Below, piece after piece: positions 1-7,365 of a stretch of 7,453 nucleotides of DNA (positions are counted from its first letter, which is position 1; every line of letters starts with the position of its first letter). The stretch is taken from assembly GCA_021802115.1 (NCBI GenBank), contig JAKABA010000194.1, positions 1-7,453 on the forward strand, given 5' to 3'. The stretch comes from a bacterium. Its GTDB lineage: Bacteria; Chloroflexota; Dormibacteria; UBA8260; Bog-877. The translations under genes and the position numbers were made by a program. Under the pieces are notes generated by a model, which worked only from the letters and a program-made list of their open reading frames with translations, did not search any database and was not told the origin of the DNA.

Positions 1-1
1 G

Positions 2-724
2 AGAGAGCAGGTGAGGGCCACAGGAGCCCGCCTCCTGCTCCTGTGCAATCCCCACAATCCGACCGGGCGCAACTTCGACCAGACCGAACTCGAGGGGATC
101 CACGAGATCGCCGAGGAGTTCGACATGGTGGTGGTGAACGACGAGATTCACGCCGACCTGACCCTGCGGGGGTCAGCTCACCATCCATTTGGTGCACTCG
201 GCAAGGCGGCCAACGCGAGGTCCGTGACCCTGTCCTCCGCCAGCAAGGCCTTCAACCTGGCCGGCCTTCGCTGCGCCGTCGCCGCCTTCGGGTCGGAACG
301 GCTGCTGGAGCGGTTCTCACGGTTTCCCGCTCATGCCCGGGGCAGCGTCTCGGTGCTCGGGATGGTGGCGGCGCTGGCCGCCTGGGAGAGTGGAGGCGCC
401 TGGCTGGACGGGGCGCTCCAGGTGCTCGCCGACAACCGCGAGCTCGTCCTGAGTTCGGCCAGGGAGCATCTCGGGCCCACGGCGATCCGCTCCCCGCAGG
501 CGACCTACCTGGCCTGGCTCGACCTGCGATCGTGCCAGCTGCCCGACGAGCCCGCCGCCTGGCTGCGAGATCACGCTCGGGTCGCCCTCTCGCCGGGGGC
601 GGACTTCGGATCCTCGGGCGCAGGCCATGTGCGGCTCAATTTCGCGACTCCCAGGCCGGTCCTGGTCGAGCTGCTTGACCGGATGTGGTCGGCGCTGGAG
701 AGCAGGAGCGCTGGCGACCGCTGA
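2..724 (+). CDS. MalY/PatB-type PLP-dependent C-S lyase / aminotransferase, 5'-truncated
   Basis: This is the C-terminal ~240 residues of a fold-type I PLP enzyme. Family members cleave C-S bonds such as that of cystathionine (giving homocysteine, pyruvate and ammonia) or act as aminotransferases; they are cytoplasmic. Counting from the GTG at 11, I see CNPHNPTGR (residues 12-20, cofactor and substrate loop), NDEIHADL with the pyridine-nitrogen Asp44, SSASKAFNLAGL with the Schiff-base Lys79 (codon 245-247), and VRLNFATPR with Arg208, expected to bind the substrate carboxylate. The SASKAFNLAGL and VRLNFA signatures favour the MalY/PatB subgroup over general class I aminotransferases. The frame is open to the left edge and the GTG at 11 lies inside the conserved core, so it is not the start. 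Relatives are ~390 residues, so about 150 are missing. The stop is TGA at 722-724. Substrate specificity cannot be read from this fragment; the family assignment is secure. Confidence 0.93.
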   Translation, partial: REQVRATGARLLLLCNPHNPTGRNFDQTELEGIHEIAEEFDMVVVNDEIHADLTLRGSAHHPFGALGKAANARSVTLSSASKAFNLAGLRCAVAAFGSERLLERFSRFPAHARGSVSVLGMVAALAAWESGGAWLDGALQVLADNRELVLSSAREHLGPTAIRSPQATYLAWLDLRSCQLPDEPAAWLRDHARVALSPGADFGSSGAGHVRLNFATPRPVLVELLDRMWSALESRSAGDR

Positions 725-863
725 CGCGGAGCCGGGGCAAAAGAAGCGCTGCGGACAGGTCCCACTCTTCATCGATCCTCCTGGTCTCGGATGAGGGGGG
801 CGGACGGAGGAGGGGGGAATCACCGCCGCGCCGGCCGCTGTTCGCGGGCACAATGGGCAGGCG
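725..863. other. Intergenic gap between the C-S lyase and the acetyltransferase fusion
   Basis: This is 139 bases with no credible ORF. A purine-rich run (about 793-819) resembles a Shine-Dalgarno sequence but lies too far (over 40 bases) from the ATG at 864 to serve it. There is a weak 5-bp dyad (CCGCG 826-830 with CGCGG 843-847). I see no hairpin followed by a T-run, so no terminator is evident for the upstream gene. The gap is long enough for a promoter of its own for the next gene, but read-through is not excluded. Confidence 0.6.
846..863 (+). promoter_or_regulatory. Candidate near-leaderless promoter before the acetyltransferase fusion
   Basis: GGGCACAAT (846-854) ends 10 bases before the A of the ATG at 864. 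CACAAT (849-854) is a plausible degenerate -10 hexamer, which would place the transcription start about at the start codon. That would explain why no good ribosome binding site lies within 15 bases of the ATG. There is no recognisable -35 box at the usual distance. The same nonamer occurs at 7145-7153 with an ATG at the same offset. The promoter role is inference. Confidence 0.25.
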
Positions 864-3581
864 ATGATGGCAGCAGCGGGAGCCCATCTTGTCGAGAGTG
901 ACATCGTCCTGCGGGACGGCTCGACGCTGCATCTCCGCCCGGTCGCAAGAGGGGACAGGGCTCTCGTCCGCGAGCTGCTCGACGACCTCTCTCCGGACTC
1001 ACTGGCCACGCGGTTCTTCTCGGGAGCGATCGACACCGAGAGCATGTCGGAGCTGCTGGTGCAGGTGGGTGGGGACCACGCCTTCGGGCTGCTGGCTCTC
1101 CAGGGGAACCCGCCCCGGGCGGCCGCCCACGGCTTCTGCGTCCGAACCGCGCCCGGTCGAGCCGAGGTCGCGTTCACGGTTGCGGACCGCCTTCATGGTC
1201 AGGGCGTGGCGTCGATCATGCTCGCCCAGATGGCCGAGGCGGCGCGCGCGGTGGGGATCGACATCTTCGAGGCCACCGTCCTGCCTGAGAACTCAGCGAT
1301 GCTGGACGTGTTCTCCGGCAGCGGGTTTCCGGTCCACACCAGTTCGGGACCCGGAGTCCTGACCGTTGAGTTCCCCACCGAACTGACGGAGGACGCGCTC
1401 ACCCGTTTCCACTACCGGGAGGACCGGGCCGCCACCGCGGCCGTCGAGTCGATCCTGCAACCTCGGGCGGTGGCGGTGATAGGAGCAAGTCGCCGGCGGG
1501 GCACGATTGGGGGGGAGATCTTTCACAACCTGCTGGAGGCGGAGTTCAACGGACCGGTGTACCCGGTCAACCCTTCCGCCGGGGTGGTCCAGGCTGTGCC
1601 CGCGTTTGCCTCGATCCTGGCTGTTCCGGGACCGGTCGACCTGGCCGTGATCTCGGTTCCGGCGGAGCGGGTGCTGTCGGTTGCCCACGAATGCGCTGAG
1701 AAGGGTGTCAGGGCCATCATCGTCATCTCGGCCGGATTCGCGGAGGCGGGCCAACCTGGCCGCGAGCGCCAGGAGGAGCTGCTGCGTCTCTGCAACAGCG
1801 CGGGGATCAGGCTGGTCGGGCCCAACTGCATGGGGGCCATCAACACGGCGGATGACGTGCGCCTGAACGCGACCTTCGCGCCGGGCATGCCGCTGCCGGG
1901 AGGCATCGGATTCCTCTCCCAGAGTGGAGCGCTGGGGCTCGCGATCATCGACACCACCAGGAGCCTGGGGCTGGGCCTCAGCAGCTTCGTCTCGGTGGGC
2001 AACAAGGCGGACATCAGCGGCAACGATCTGCTGAGCTACTGGGAGCGAGATCCCAGAACCAGCCTGATCGCGCTCTACCTGGAATCCTTCGGCAACCCGC
2101 GCAAGTTTGCTCAGCTCGCCGCCCGGGTCTCCCGCCACAAGCCGATCGTGGCGGTGCGCAGCGGCCGGGGCAAGGCCGGCGCTCGAGCGGCGGCGTCGCA
2201 CACCGCGTCTCTGGTCGCCACCTCCGACGCCACCGTGGACGCACTCTTCAGGCAGACCGGTGTCCTGCGCACCGAGACCCTCTCCGACATGTTCGACCTG
2301 CTGTCCCTGCTGGCGACCCAGCCCCTGCCCGGTGGCCCTCGGGTCGGGATCATCACCAACGCCGGCGGTCCCGCCATCCTCTGCGCCGACGCCTGCGAGG
2401 CCAACGCCCTGGAGGTGGTGGAGTTGACCGAGACGACCCGGGCCGGGCTCGGAGCCTTCCTCCCCGCCGAGGCGGCCACTGGCAATCCGGTGGACATGAT
2501 CGCCAGCGCCAGCGCCGACGACTACCGGCGGGCCATCGAGATAGTGGCGGGCGACCCCGGTGTGGACGCCCTCATCGTGATCTTCATCCCGCCGCTGGTC
2601 ACCAGTCCGGAGGACGTGGCAGCCGCGATCCGGGATGCGGCCGCCGCCCTGCCTCGGAAGATCCCGCTCCTCACCGTCTTCATGACCACGGCCGGCGTGC
2701 CCGATCAACTGCGCGCCGGCGCGATGCAGATCCCCTCCTTCCCGTTCCCGGAGAATCCCGCCCGCGCCCTCGCGGCGGCCCACCGTCTCAGCCGGTGGAG
2801 GGAGCGGCCGCGTCCCCGACCAGGCGGGGGCGCACCGATCGGCGATGAGCTGCGGGTCGCCGCCCAGCTCGCCCACTGGCTGCGGGAGGGGGAGCGGCGG
2901 CTCTCCACCGAGGAGACCCAGAGCCTGCTTTCGGCATACGGGATCCGGACCGTGCCGACCCTGACCGCGCGCGATCCCGAGGACGCCGCCGCCAAGGCCG
3001 AGTCCCTGGGGCCCGCGGTGGTGCTCAAGGCCCTGGGGCCGACCCTGCTCCACAAGACCGAGCTGGGCGCGGTCCGCCTGGGCCTCGGCAGCAAAGATGC
3101 GGTTCGCGGGGCCGCCTTGGAGATGCGCGCCCGGCTCGAGTCCGCGGGACACCGGGTCGACGGTTTCCTCCTGCAACCAGAGCTGGGGCCGGGGGTCGAG
3201 CTGTTGGTGGGAGCGGTGAGGGATCCCCAGTTCGGGACGGTGGTGGCCTGTGGAGCCGGGGGCACCGCGGTCGAGCTTCTCCACGACACCTCCATCCGGC
3301 TGGCGCCGCTGGATCACTCGGAGGCGCAGGAGATGCTGGAGGAGCTGACCACCTATCCGCTGCTGGTGGGCTTCCGCGGGGCCCCGCGTGTGGATGTGGC
3401 CGCGGCGGTGGAGGTCATCACCAGACTGGCCGCCCTGGCCGACGCCCACCCGGCCCTCGCGGAGCTCGAGTGCAACCCGGTCACGGTCACTCCCGAGGGC
3501 GCCTTCGTCGTGGACGCCAGGGCCAGGATCGCGGCGCCCGCCCGAGATCTGCCGGTGGGCGCCAAGCGCGTCTCCAACTAG
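864..3581 (+). CDS. Pat-type fusion: N-terminal GNAT acetyltransferase + ADP-forming acyl-CoA synthetase module
   Basis: This is a cytoplasmic 905-residue fusion. Residues ~14-175 are a GNAT domain: AEVAFTVAD (100-108) with Glu101 as the likely general base, and HGQGVA (111-116) as the acetyl-CoA pyrophosphate loop. Residues ~197-300 are a CoA-binding Rossmann domain (AVIGASRRRGTIGGE, VYPVNP). Residues ~315-640 are the succinyl-CoA-ligase-like part, with GPNCMG (319-324), SQSGALG (352-358) and ASHTASL carrying His446, the phosphohistidine position of ADP-forming synthetases. Residues ~670-890 are an ATP-grasp domain, with LLHKTELGAV (His730), GGTAVELL (799-806) and ECNPVTVTPEG (869-879). Known members (Salmonella Pat, Streptomyces PatA) acetylate lysines of proteins such as acetyl-CoA synthetase; the N-terminal GNAT is the order described for actinobacterial members. 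Retention of both His residues means acyl-CoA/ATP interconversion is also possible. ATG 864 is chosen because the GNAT fold begins within ~15 residues; ATG 867 is an equal alternative. The RBS is weak. The stop is TAG at 3579-3581. Confidence 0.93.
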   Translation: MMAAAGAHLVESDIVLRDGSTLHLRPVARGDRALVRELLDDLSPDSLATRFFSGAIDTESMSELLVQVGGDHAFGLLALQGNPPRAAAHGFCVRTAPGRAEVAFTVADRLHGQGVASIMLAQMAEAARAVGIDIFEATVLPENSAMLDVFSGSGFPVHTSSGPGVLTVEFPTELTEDALTRFHYREDRAATAAVESILQPRAVAVIGASRRRGTIGGEIFHNLLEAEFNGPVYPVNPSAGVVQAVPAFASILAVPGPVDLAVISVPAERVLSVAHECAEKGVRAIIVISAGFAEAGQPGRERQEELLRLCNSAGIRLVGPNCMGAINTADDVRLNATFAPGMPLPGGIGFLSQSGALGLAIIDTTRSLGLGLSSFVSVGNKADISGNDLLSYWERDPRTSLIALYLESFGNPRKFAQLAARVSRHKPIVAVRSGRGKAGARAAASHTASLVATSDATVDALFRQTGVLRTETLSDMFDLLSLLATQPLPGGPRVGIITNAGGPAILCADACEANALEVVELTETTRAGLGAFLPAEAATGNPVDMIASASADDYRRAIEIVAGDPGVDALIVIFIPPLVTSPEDVAAAIRDAAAALPRKIPLLTVFMTTAGVPDQLRAGAMQIPSFPFPENPARALAAAHRLSRWRERPRPRPGGGAPIGDELRVAAQLAHWLREGERRLSTEETQSLLSAYGIRTVPTLTARDPEDAAAKAESLGPAVVLKALGPTLLHKTELGAVRLGLGSKDAVRGAALEMRARLESAGHRVDGFLLQPELGPGVELLVGAVRDPQFGTVVACGAGGTAVELLHDTSIRLAPLDHSEAQEMLEELTTYPLLVGFRGAPRVDVAAAVEVITRLAALADAHPALAELECNPVTVTPEGAFVVDARARIAAPARDLPVGAKRVSN

Positions 3582-3597
3582 TCCTGGCGAGCGGTCC

Positions 3598-3611
3598 CAG
3601 CGCCGGCGCTG
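3598..3611. repeat. 14-bp perfect palindrome 17 bases after the acetyltransferase-fusion stop
   Basis: CAGCGCCGGCGCTG is self-complementary over its full length. As RNA it could form a 5-bp stem with a CCGG loop. It has no T-run after it. It could be a weak I-shaped terminator for the plus-strand gene, a protein-binding dyad, or chance in GC-rich DNA. Confidence 0.35.
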
Positions 3612-3780
3612 CCCGGAGTGGCCTCCATCCTTGCCCGGTCCACGGGCGGTTGCTCGGTTGGGTTCAGTGGCGAAGGACGGCCGGGGCCCGGCGTGGTCGG
3701 TCAGGTGGTCCGGTCGAGATCGGCAGCATCGGTCGGCGGCTGCGCCGCGCCGGGCCGGGCGATGGTGCGACCGGTAACCC

Positions 3781-3813
3781 GGGGCGGGCCTGCCGAGTCC
3801 GCGGGCCCGCCCC
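3781..3813. terminator. GC-rich hairpin, candidate bidirectional (I-shaped) terminator
   Basis: GGGGCGGGCCTGC (3781-3793) pairs with GCGGGCCCGCCCC (3801-3813). All 13 positions pair, one as a G-U wobble when read from the plus strand, around a 7-base loop. The hairpin begins 8 bases after the stop codon of the minus-strand propeller gene (3822-3824). Neither strand has a U-tract after it, so it is not a classical intrinsic terminator. U-less hairpins of this type are proposed terminators in high-GC actinobacteria. It is well placed for the minus-strand gene and could also stop read-through from the plus strand. The structure is seen directly; the function is inferred. Confidence 0.5.
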
Positions 3814-3821
3814 TGGCATCG

Positions 3822-6800
3822 CTAGGCCTCGGTGATCGGGGCCAGCCCCTCGCTGCCGATGCTGGTGTTGACCGCGGCCAGCCGCTCGCGGATCAGCCGC
3901 TCCATCTCGGCCAGCACGTCCTCGGTCCGCTTGAAGAGGTCCCTAGCCACCTCCCGAGCCTGGCGGGTCGGGACGGCATCGGAGCGATCCAGCGCCTGCT
4001 GCAGGGTGAACAGGCGCCCGTCGAGACCCGCCGGCATCTCCATCTCGTCCATCTCGCCGCGCCATCCCGGCTGGGTGAGCAGGGACTCCATCCGGGAGAG
4101 CTCCTGGCGCAGATCCCTGACCTGGGCTCGGAGCGAGTCGCTGCAGTCCGGCCGCTCCTCCCAGGCGGCCAGCCGATCGCGGAGCAGGCGGCACCGCCGG
4201 AGAGCGTCATTGACGCTCCGCTGGTGGTCGCGGACCAGGAGCAGCAACCGGTACTGCTGCTGGTAGTCATCGTCGGAGAGGCTGAGGTTGGGATCGGGGA
4301 TGACTTCGAACTCCTGAGTCGCCACCTGGTCCTGGCATCGGAGCTCGACCCGGTAGCGTCCGGGTGGCACCCGGGGGCCGTCGAGGCCGTTCTCGGAGTT
4401 GGCGACCATGGTGCGCAGGACCCGGTTCTGCAGGGAGACCCCCTCGGCGCAGAGGTTCCACACGTGGCGGTGCACGCCGGCGGTGGTCTCCAACCGGGCC
4501 GGGCGCAGGTCGTCCTCCTCAACGATGGGAGGGGTCGCTGGCTGCTCCTCTCCCAGCCGGGCTGGCTTCTTGCCCCGGAAGCGTCGCAGCTCCTCTCCGC
4601 CAGCGTCGAAGATGCGGAGTTCCAATTGGTCCGGCTCAACCTCCTGGGCCAGGCGGTAGCGGATGACGACCCCGTCGGGAGGGTTGTAGCCCGCGTCGAG
4701 GATGACCGTTCGCAACCCCCCCTCGGGGTCGCTCTCGACCACGGACATGGCTCGACCTGGATATTGGGTGCCGCGCTCGGTTGGTGCCTGGGGCTGGCCC
4801 GTGAAGTACCGGTGCACCGTAGCCGGCACCAGCAGCTGGATCGCCCCTGGGGCGCTCCGGTCCGAGGCCTCCCGGATCAGCTGGGAGTCGTCCAGGACCC
4901 AGAAGCCCCGGCCGTGGGTCGCCGCCACCACCTCTCCGTGCTTGCTGGCGAGGTCGTAGACCGGCACCGGGGGGAGGTTCAGCCGCAGCGAGCGCCAGTG
5001 GTCGCCCTGATCAAAGGAGCAGTAGGGACCGTGCTCGGTCCCCGCGTACCAGGTCCCGGGCTGGCCGGGGTCGCAGCGCACGACTCGAACGAAGTCGCCC
5101 TCGCCGATCCCGTTGATGACCGGTGTCCAGGTGGTGCCCCCGTCGGTGGTGCGGTAGATGTACGGCGCGCGGTCCTGCAGGCGGTAGCGGTGGGCCGACA
5201 CCATGACCACCTGGGGGTCGTGAGGGGACACCTCGACCCCCGAGATCCAGGACCACTCCGGGAGCCCGGGCAGGTCCAGCCGCTCCCAGCTCTTGCCCCC
5301 GTCGGCGGTGCGGTGGAGGAGTCCGTCGTCGGTGCCCACCCATAGGACCTGGGGGTCGTGAGGTGACTCCGCCAGCACCGAGGCGGTGCAGTAGACCTCC
5401 GCCCCCGAGGTGTCCTTGGTGATGGGACCGCCGGAGGCGCGCAGCTTCTCGGGATCGTTGCGGCTCAAATCCGGGCTGATCGCCTCCCAGCTCATCCCTT
5501 CGTCGCGGCTCACAAAGACGCGCTCGCCGGCGGCGTACAGCACCGTGGGATCGTGCCGCGAGAGCACGATCGGATAGGTCCATGCGAAGCGATGGCGGAA
5601 TGAGCCGGGGTCCTCGGCGTACGTCCACTCCGGCCAGATCGTGATCAGGCCGGTCTGGCCCGAGCGGTGGTCGTGGCGCAGCAGCGGCGCGCCACCTCCC
5701 CCGGAGCTGCCGACCGCCCCGGAGTAGACGATGTTGTCGTCTCTGGGGTCGACGGCGATGTAGCCGCTCTCGGAGTGCCCCACCTCCTCGCACTGGTCGC
5801 GCAGGATCGCCCCGAGCATGGAGCGGCTCGGCACCCGGATCGCGGAGTTGTCCTGCTGGGTCCCGTAGACCCGGTAGGGGAACCTGTCGTCGATCGCCAG
5901 CTTGTAGATCGCCGCCGTGGGCTGGTTGTAGACGGTGGAGAAGGTCTCGCCGCCGTTTAGGGAGACGCAGGCCCCGCCGTCGTTGGCCTCGATCATCCGG
6001 CGGGGGTTTGCGGGGTCGATCCAGAGGTCGTGGTTGTCCCCGTGGGGAGTTCCGACCTGGCTCCAGCTCTTGCCCCCGTCCGTGGAGCGGACGAAGTTGT
6101 AGTTCATGGCGTACAGGGTCTCGGGATCGAGGGGATCGGGCACGATGTGGCTGTAGTACCAGGGCCGTCCCAGAAGCGACCGATCGTCAGAGATGCGGTC
6201 CCAGCTGTCCCCGCCGTCCTCGCTGCGGAAGAGGCCGCCCTCCCGGTCGGCGGCCTCGATGACCGCCCACACCCGCTCCGGACGGGTGGGTGCGGAGGCG
6301 ACCCCCATCCTGCCCAGCAGAGCCTTGGGAAGTCCCGGTCGCCCGGTGAGGTCCGTCCAGGTGTCCCCGCCGTCGGTTGAGCGGAAGAGGCGGCTGCCTG
6401 CCCCGCCGCTGCTGAACCCCCAGGGCTCGCGCCGGGCCTCCCAGAGGGTGGCGTAGAGCAGGCGGGGGTTGCCGGGGGCCATCCACAGGTCGGCGGCACC
6501 AGCCTGCGGTGCCCCCGGAAGCACCAGCTCCCAGCTGGCTCCGCCGTCTTGGGACCGGTAGATTCCGCGCGCGTCGGAGGGGCCGAAGATGTCCCCCAGG
6601 GCGGCCACGTAGACCAGGTCCGGGTCGGTGGGTGACACCCTGACCCGGGATATCTGCAGGGTCTCCTTCAGGCCACGATGCTGCCAGCTGCGGCCGCCAT
6701 CGGTGGACCGGTAGACGCCGTCACCCTGGATGACGTCGTTGCGCGGGCAGGCCTCCCCGGTGCCGACATATATGACCTTGGGATCGGAGTGGGCCACCGC

Positions 6801-7016
6801 CAGCGCCCCCACCGCCACCGAGTTCAGGTGGCCGTCGGTGATGTTCCTCCAGCTGGTGCCCGCGTCCTTGGTCTTCCAGACCCCGCCGCCACACGATCCG
6901 AAGTAGAAAACCGCCGGGTCGCCGGGATCGCCGGCCACCGCCACCGACCGGCCGCCCCGGGGTGGGCCGATGAAACGCCACCCGAAGGCGGCCCCGATGT
7001 CATCTCCTTCCGGCAT
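3822..7016 (-). CDS. Asp-box (BNR) repeat beta-propeller protein, VPS10/sortilin-like, no export signal
   Basis: A 1064-residue protein built of Asp-box repeats (S/T-x-D-G-G-x-S/T-W). I count eleven, with the aromatic ending each at about residues 56, 111, 162, 220, 272, 318, 359 (degenerate, GGETF), 510, 577, 630 and 674 (degenerate). The propeller region ends with ATHGRGFWVLDD (699-710). The long stretch without repeats at ~360-500 suggests two propellers. Residues ~840-905 look Ig-like (HRHVWNL, PPGRYRVEL, QEFEVIPDP). Residues ~915-1050 are charged helices with likely coiled coil, ending GLAPITEA. The opening WRFIGPPRGGR plus this tail match the family often labelled 'glycosyl hydrolase' or 'BNR/YVTN repeat protein' in databases. 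Its biochemical function is unknown to me, and I see no basis for asserting hydrolase activity. ATG 7016 is chosen because a strong ribosome binding site precedes it and conserved sequence begins ~10 residues later. There is no signal peptide from this start, although many relatives, from memory, are exported. The stop is TAG (3822-3824). Confidence 0.9.
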   Translation of the reverse strand: MPEGDDIGAAFGWRFIGPPRGGRSVAVAGDPGDPAVFYFGSCGGGVWKTKDAGTSWRNITDGHLNSVAVGALAVAHSDPKVIYVGTGEACPRNDVIQGDGVYRSTDGGRSWQHRGLKETLQISRVRVSPTDPDLVYVAALGDIFGPSDARGIYRSQDGGASWELVLPGAPQAGAADLWMAPGNPRLLYATLWEARREPWGFSSGGAGSRLFRSTDGGDTWTDLTGRPGLPKALLGRMGVASAPTRPERVWAVIEAADREGGLFRSEDGGDSWDRISDDRSLLGRPWYYSHIVPDPLDPETLYAMNYNFVRSTDGGKSWSQVGTPHGDNHDLWIDPANPRRMIEANDGGACVSLNGGETFSTVYNQPTAAIYKLAIDDRFPYRVYGTQQDNSAIRVPSRSMLGAILRDQCEEVGHSESGYIAVDPRDDNIVYSGAVGSSGGGGAPLLRHDHRSGQTGLITIWPEWTYAEDPGSFRHRFAWTYPIVLSRHDPTVLYAAGERVFVSRDEGMSWEAISPDLSRNDPEKLRASGGPITKDTSGAEVYCTASVLAESPHDPQVLWVGTDDGLLHRTADGGKSWERLDLPGLPEWSWISGVEVSPHDPQVVMVSAHRYRLQDRAPYIYRTTDGGTTWTPVINGIGEGDFVRVVRCDPGQPGTWYAGTEHGPYCSFDQGDHWRSLRLNLPPVPVYDLASKHGEVVAATHGRGFWVLDDSQLIREASDRSAPGAIQLLVPATVHRYFTGQPQAPTERGTQYPGRAMSVVESDPEGGLRTVILDAGYNPPDGVVIRYRLAQEVEPDQLELRIFDAGGEELRRFRGKKPARLGEEQPATPPIVEEDDLRPARLETTAGVHRHVWNLCAEGVSLQNRVLRTMVANSENGLDGPRVPPGRYRVELRCQDQVATQEFEVIPDPNLSLSDDDYQQQYRLLLLVRDHQRSVNDALRRCRLLRDRLAAWEERPDCSDSLRAQVRDLRQELSRMESLLTQPGWRGEMDEMEMPAGLDGRLFTLQQALDRSDAVPTRQAREVARDLFKRTEDVLAEMERLIRERLAAVNTSIGSEGLAPITEA

Positions 7017-7020
7017 CGCA

Positions 7021-7029
7021 CTCCTCCCT
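7021..7029 (-). promoter_or_regulatory. Strong ribosome binding site that fixes the propeller-gene start
   Basis: On the minus strand AGGGAGGAG precedes ATG 7016; the core GGAGG sits 6 bases before the start codon. This favours 7016 over the in-frame ATG at 7208, whose extra 64 residues are Pro/Arg/Gly-rich and unlike the family. Confidence 0.8.
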
Positions 7030-7083
7030 GGCCGGCGGAGGAGCACCTGCCCCTCTCCGTGCAGCTGGTCGACCGACGGACCA

Positions 7084-7089
7084 ATGGTA
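7084..7089 (-). promoter_or_regulatory. Possible -10 element of the propeller gene
   Basis: TACCAT on the minus strand fits the TANNNT pattern and lies about 68 bases before ATG 7016, which would leave a leader of roughly 60 bases containing the strong ribosome binding site. No convincing -35 box lies 16-18 bases upstream. The match is short and could be chance. Confidence 0.2.
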
Positions 7090-7337
7090 GCGGGGGCAGG
7101 CCGAACCTCCGGTCCGCTCTTCCCGGGGGCCGGGCGGGGGCAGGGGGCACAATCGGGAGGGGATGAGAAGGCCGCCAGATGGCCCGCCCATCGGAGCCCG
7201 CGGGCCACCCGGGCACGGCTTCAGGCCTCGCGCCAGGTCGCCCGGCGGGCAAGGGAGGGACCTGTCCAAGGGTGGAGGAGGCGCCCCAGCGCACGACCAG
7301 CGAGATCGCACCGGCGCTGAAGCAACTGGCCTCCGGG

Positions 7338-7365
7338 GAGCCGTGCGCGTGCACAAGCACGGCTC
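7338..7365. repeat. 9-bp perfect inverted repeat with 10-base spacer
   Basis: GAGCCGTGC (7338-7346) and GCACGGCTC (7357-7365) are exact reverse complements. The spacer contains the small palindrome GTGCAC. It could be a hairpin in RNA of either strand or a dimeric regulator operator. It is followed on the plus strand by a 5-bp hairpin, GGTCC/GGACC (7372-7384). No T-run follows, so a classical terminator is unlikely. Function is unknown. Confidence 0.45.

Larger units (their letters stand above)
3582..3821. other. Convergent intergenic region
   Basis: This is 240 bases between two converging stop codons. I see no coding evidence beyond GC-rich open frames that are shadows of the neighbours. 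It holds a 14-base perfect palindrome at 3598-3611, small hairpins at 3680-3692 (GCCGG/CCGGC) and 3736-3748 (GCGGC/GCCGC), and a long hairpin at 3781-3813 described separately. The dyads fit a region where transcription ends from both sides. Confidence 0.6.

Noticed and set aside
1293..3449. 718-codon open frame on the minus strand opposite the acetyltransferase fusion
   Set aside because: It lies wholly opposite a gene with clear domains. Its translation is low-complexity (Gly/Arg/Gln/His/Asp-rich) with no domain I recognise, and long antisense frames are expected where third codon positions are nearly all G or C.
3618..5345. 575-codon open frame on the plus strand opposite the propeller gene and through the convergent gap
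   Set aside because: It mirrors the codon pattern of the propeller gene's C-terminal half. The translation is repetitive Gly/Pro/Val/Leu text without a fold I recognise; this is a GC shadow.
7017..7208. Possible signal peptide or lipobox in the long-start version of the propeller protein
   Set aside because: The only hydrophobic stretch (WAGHLAAF) is too short for a signal core, the later Cys lacks a lipobox context, and the ribosome binding site supports the shorter start.
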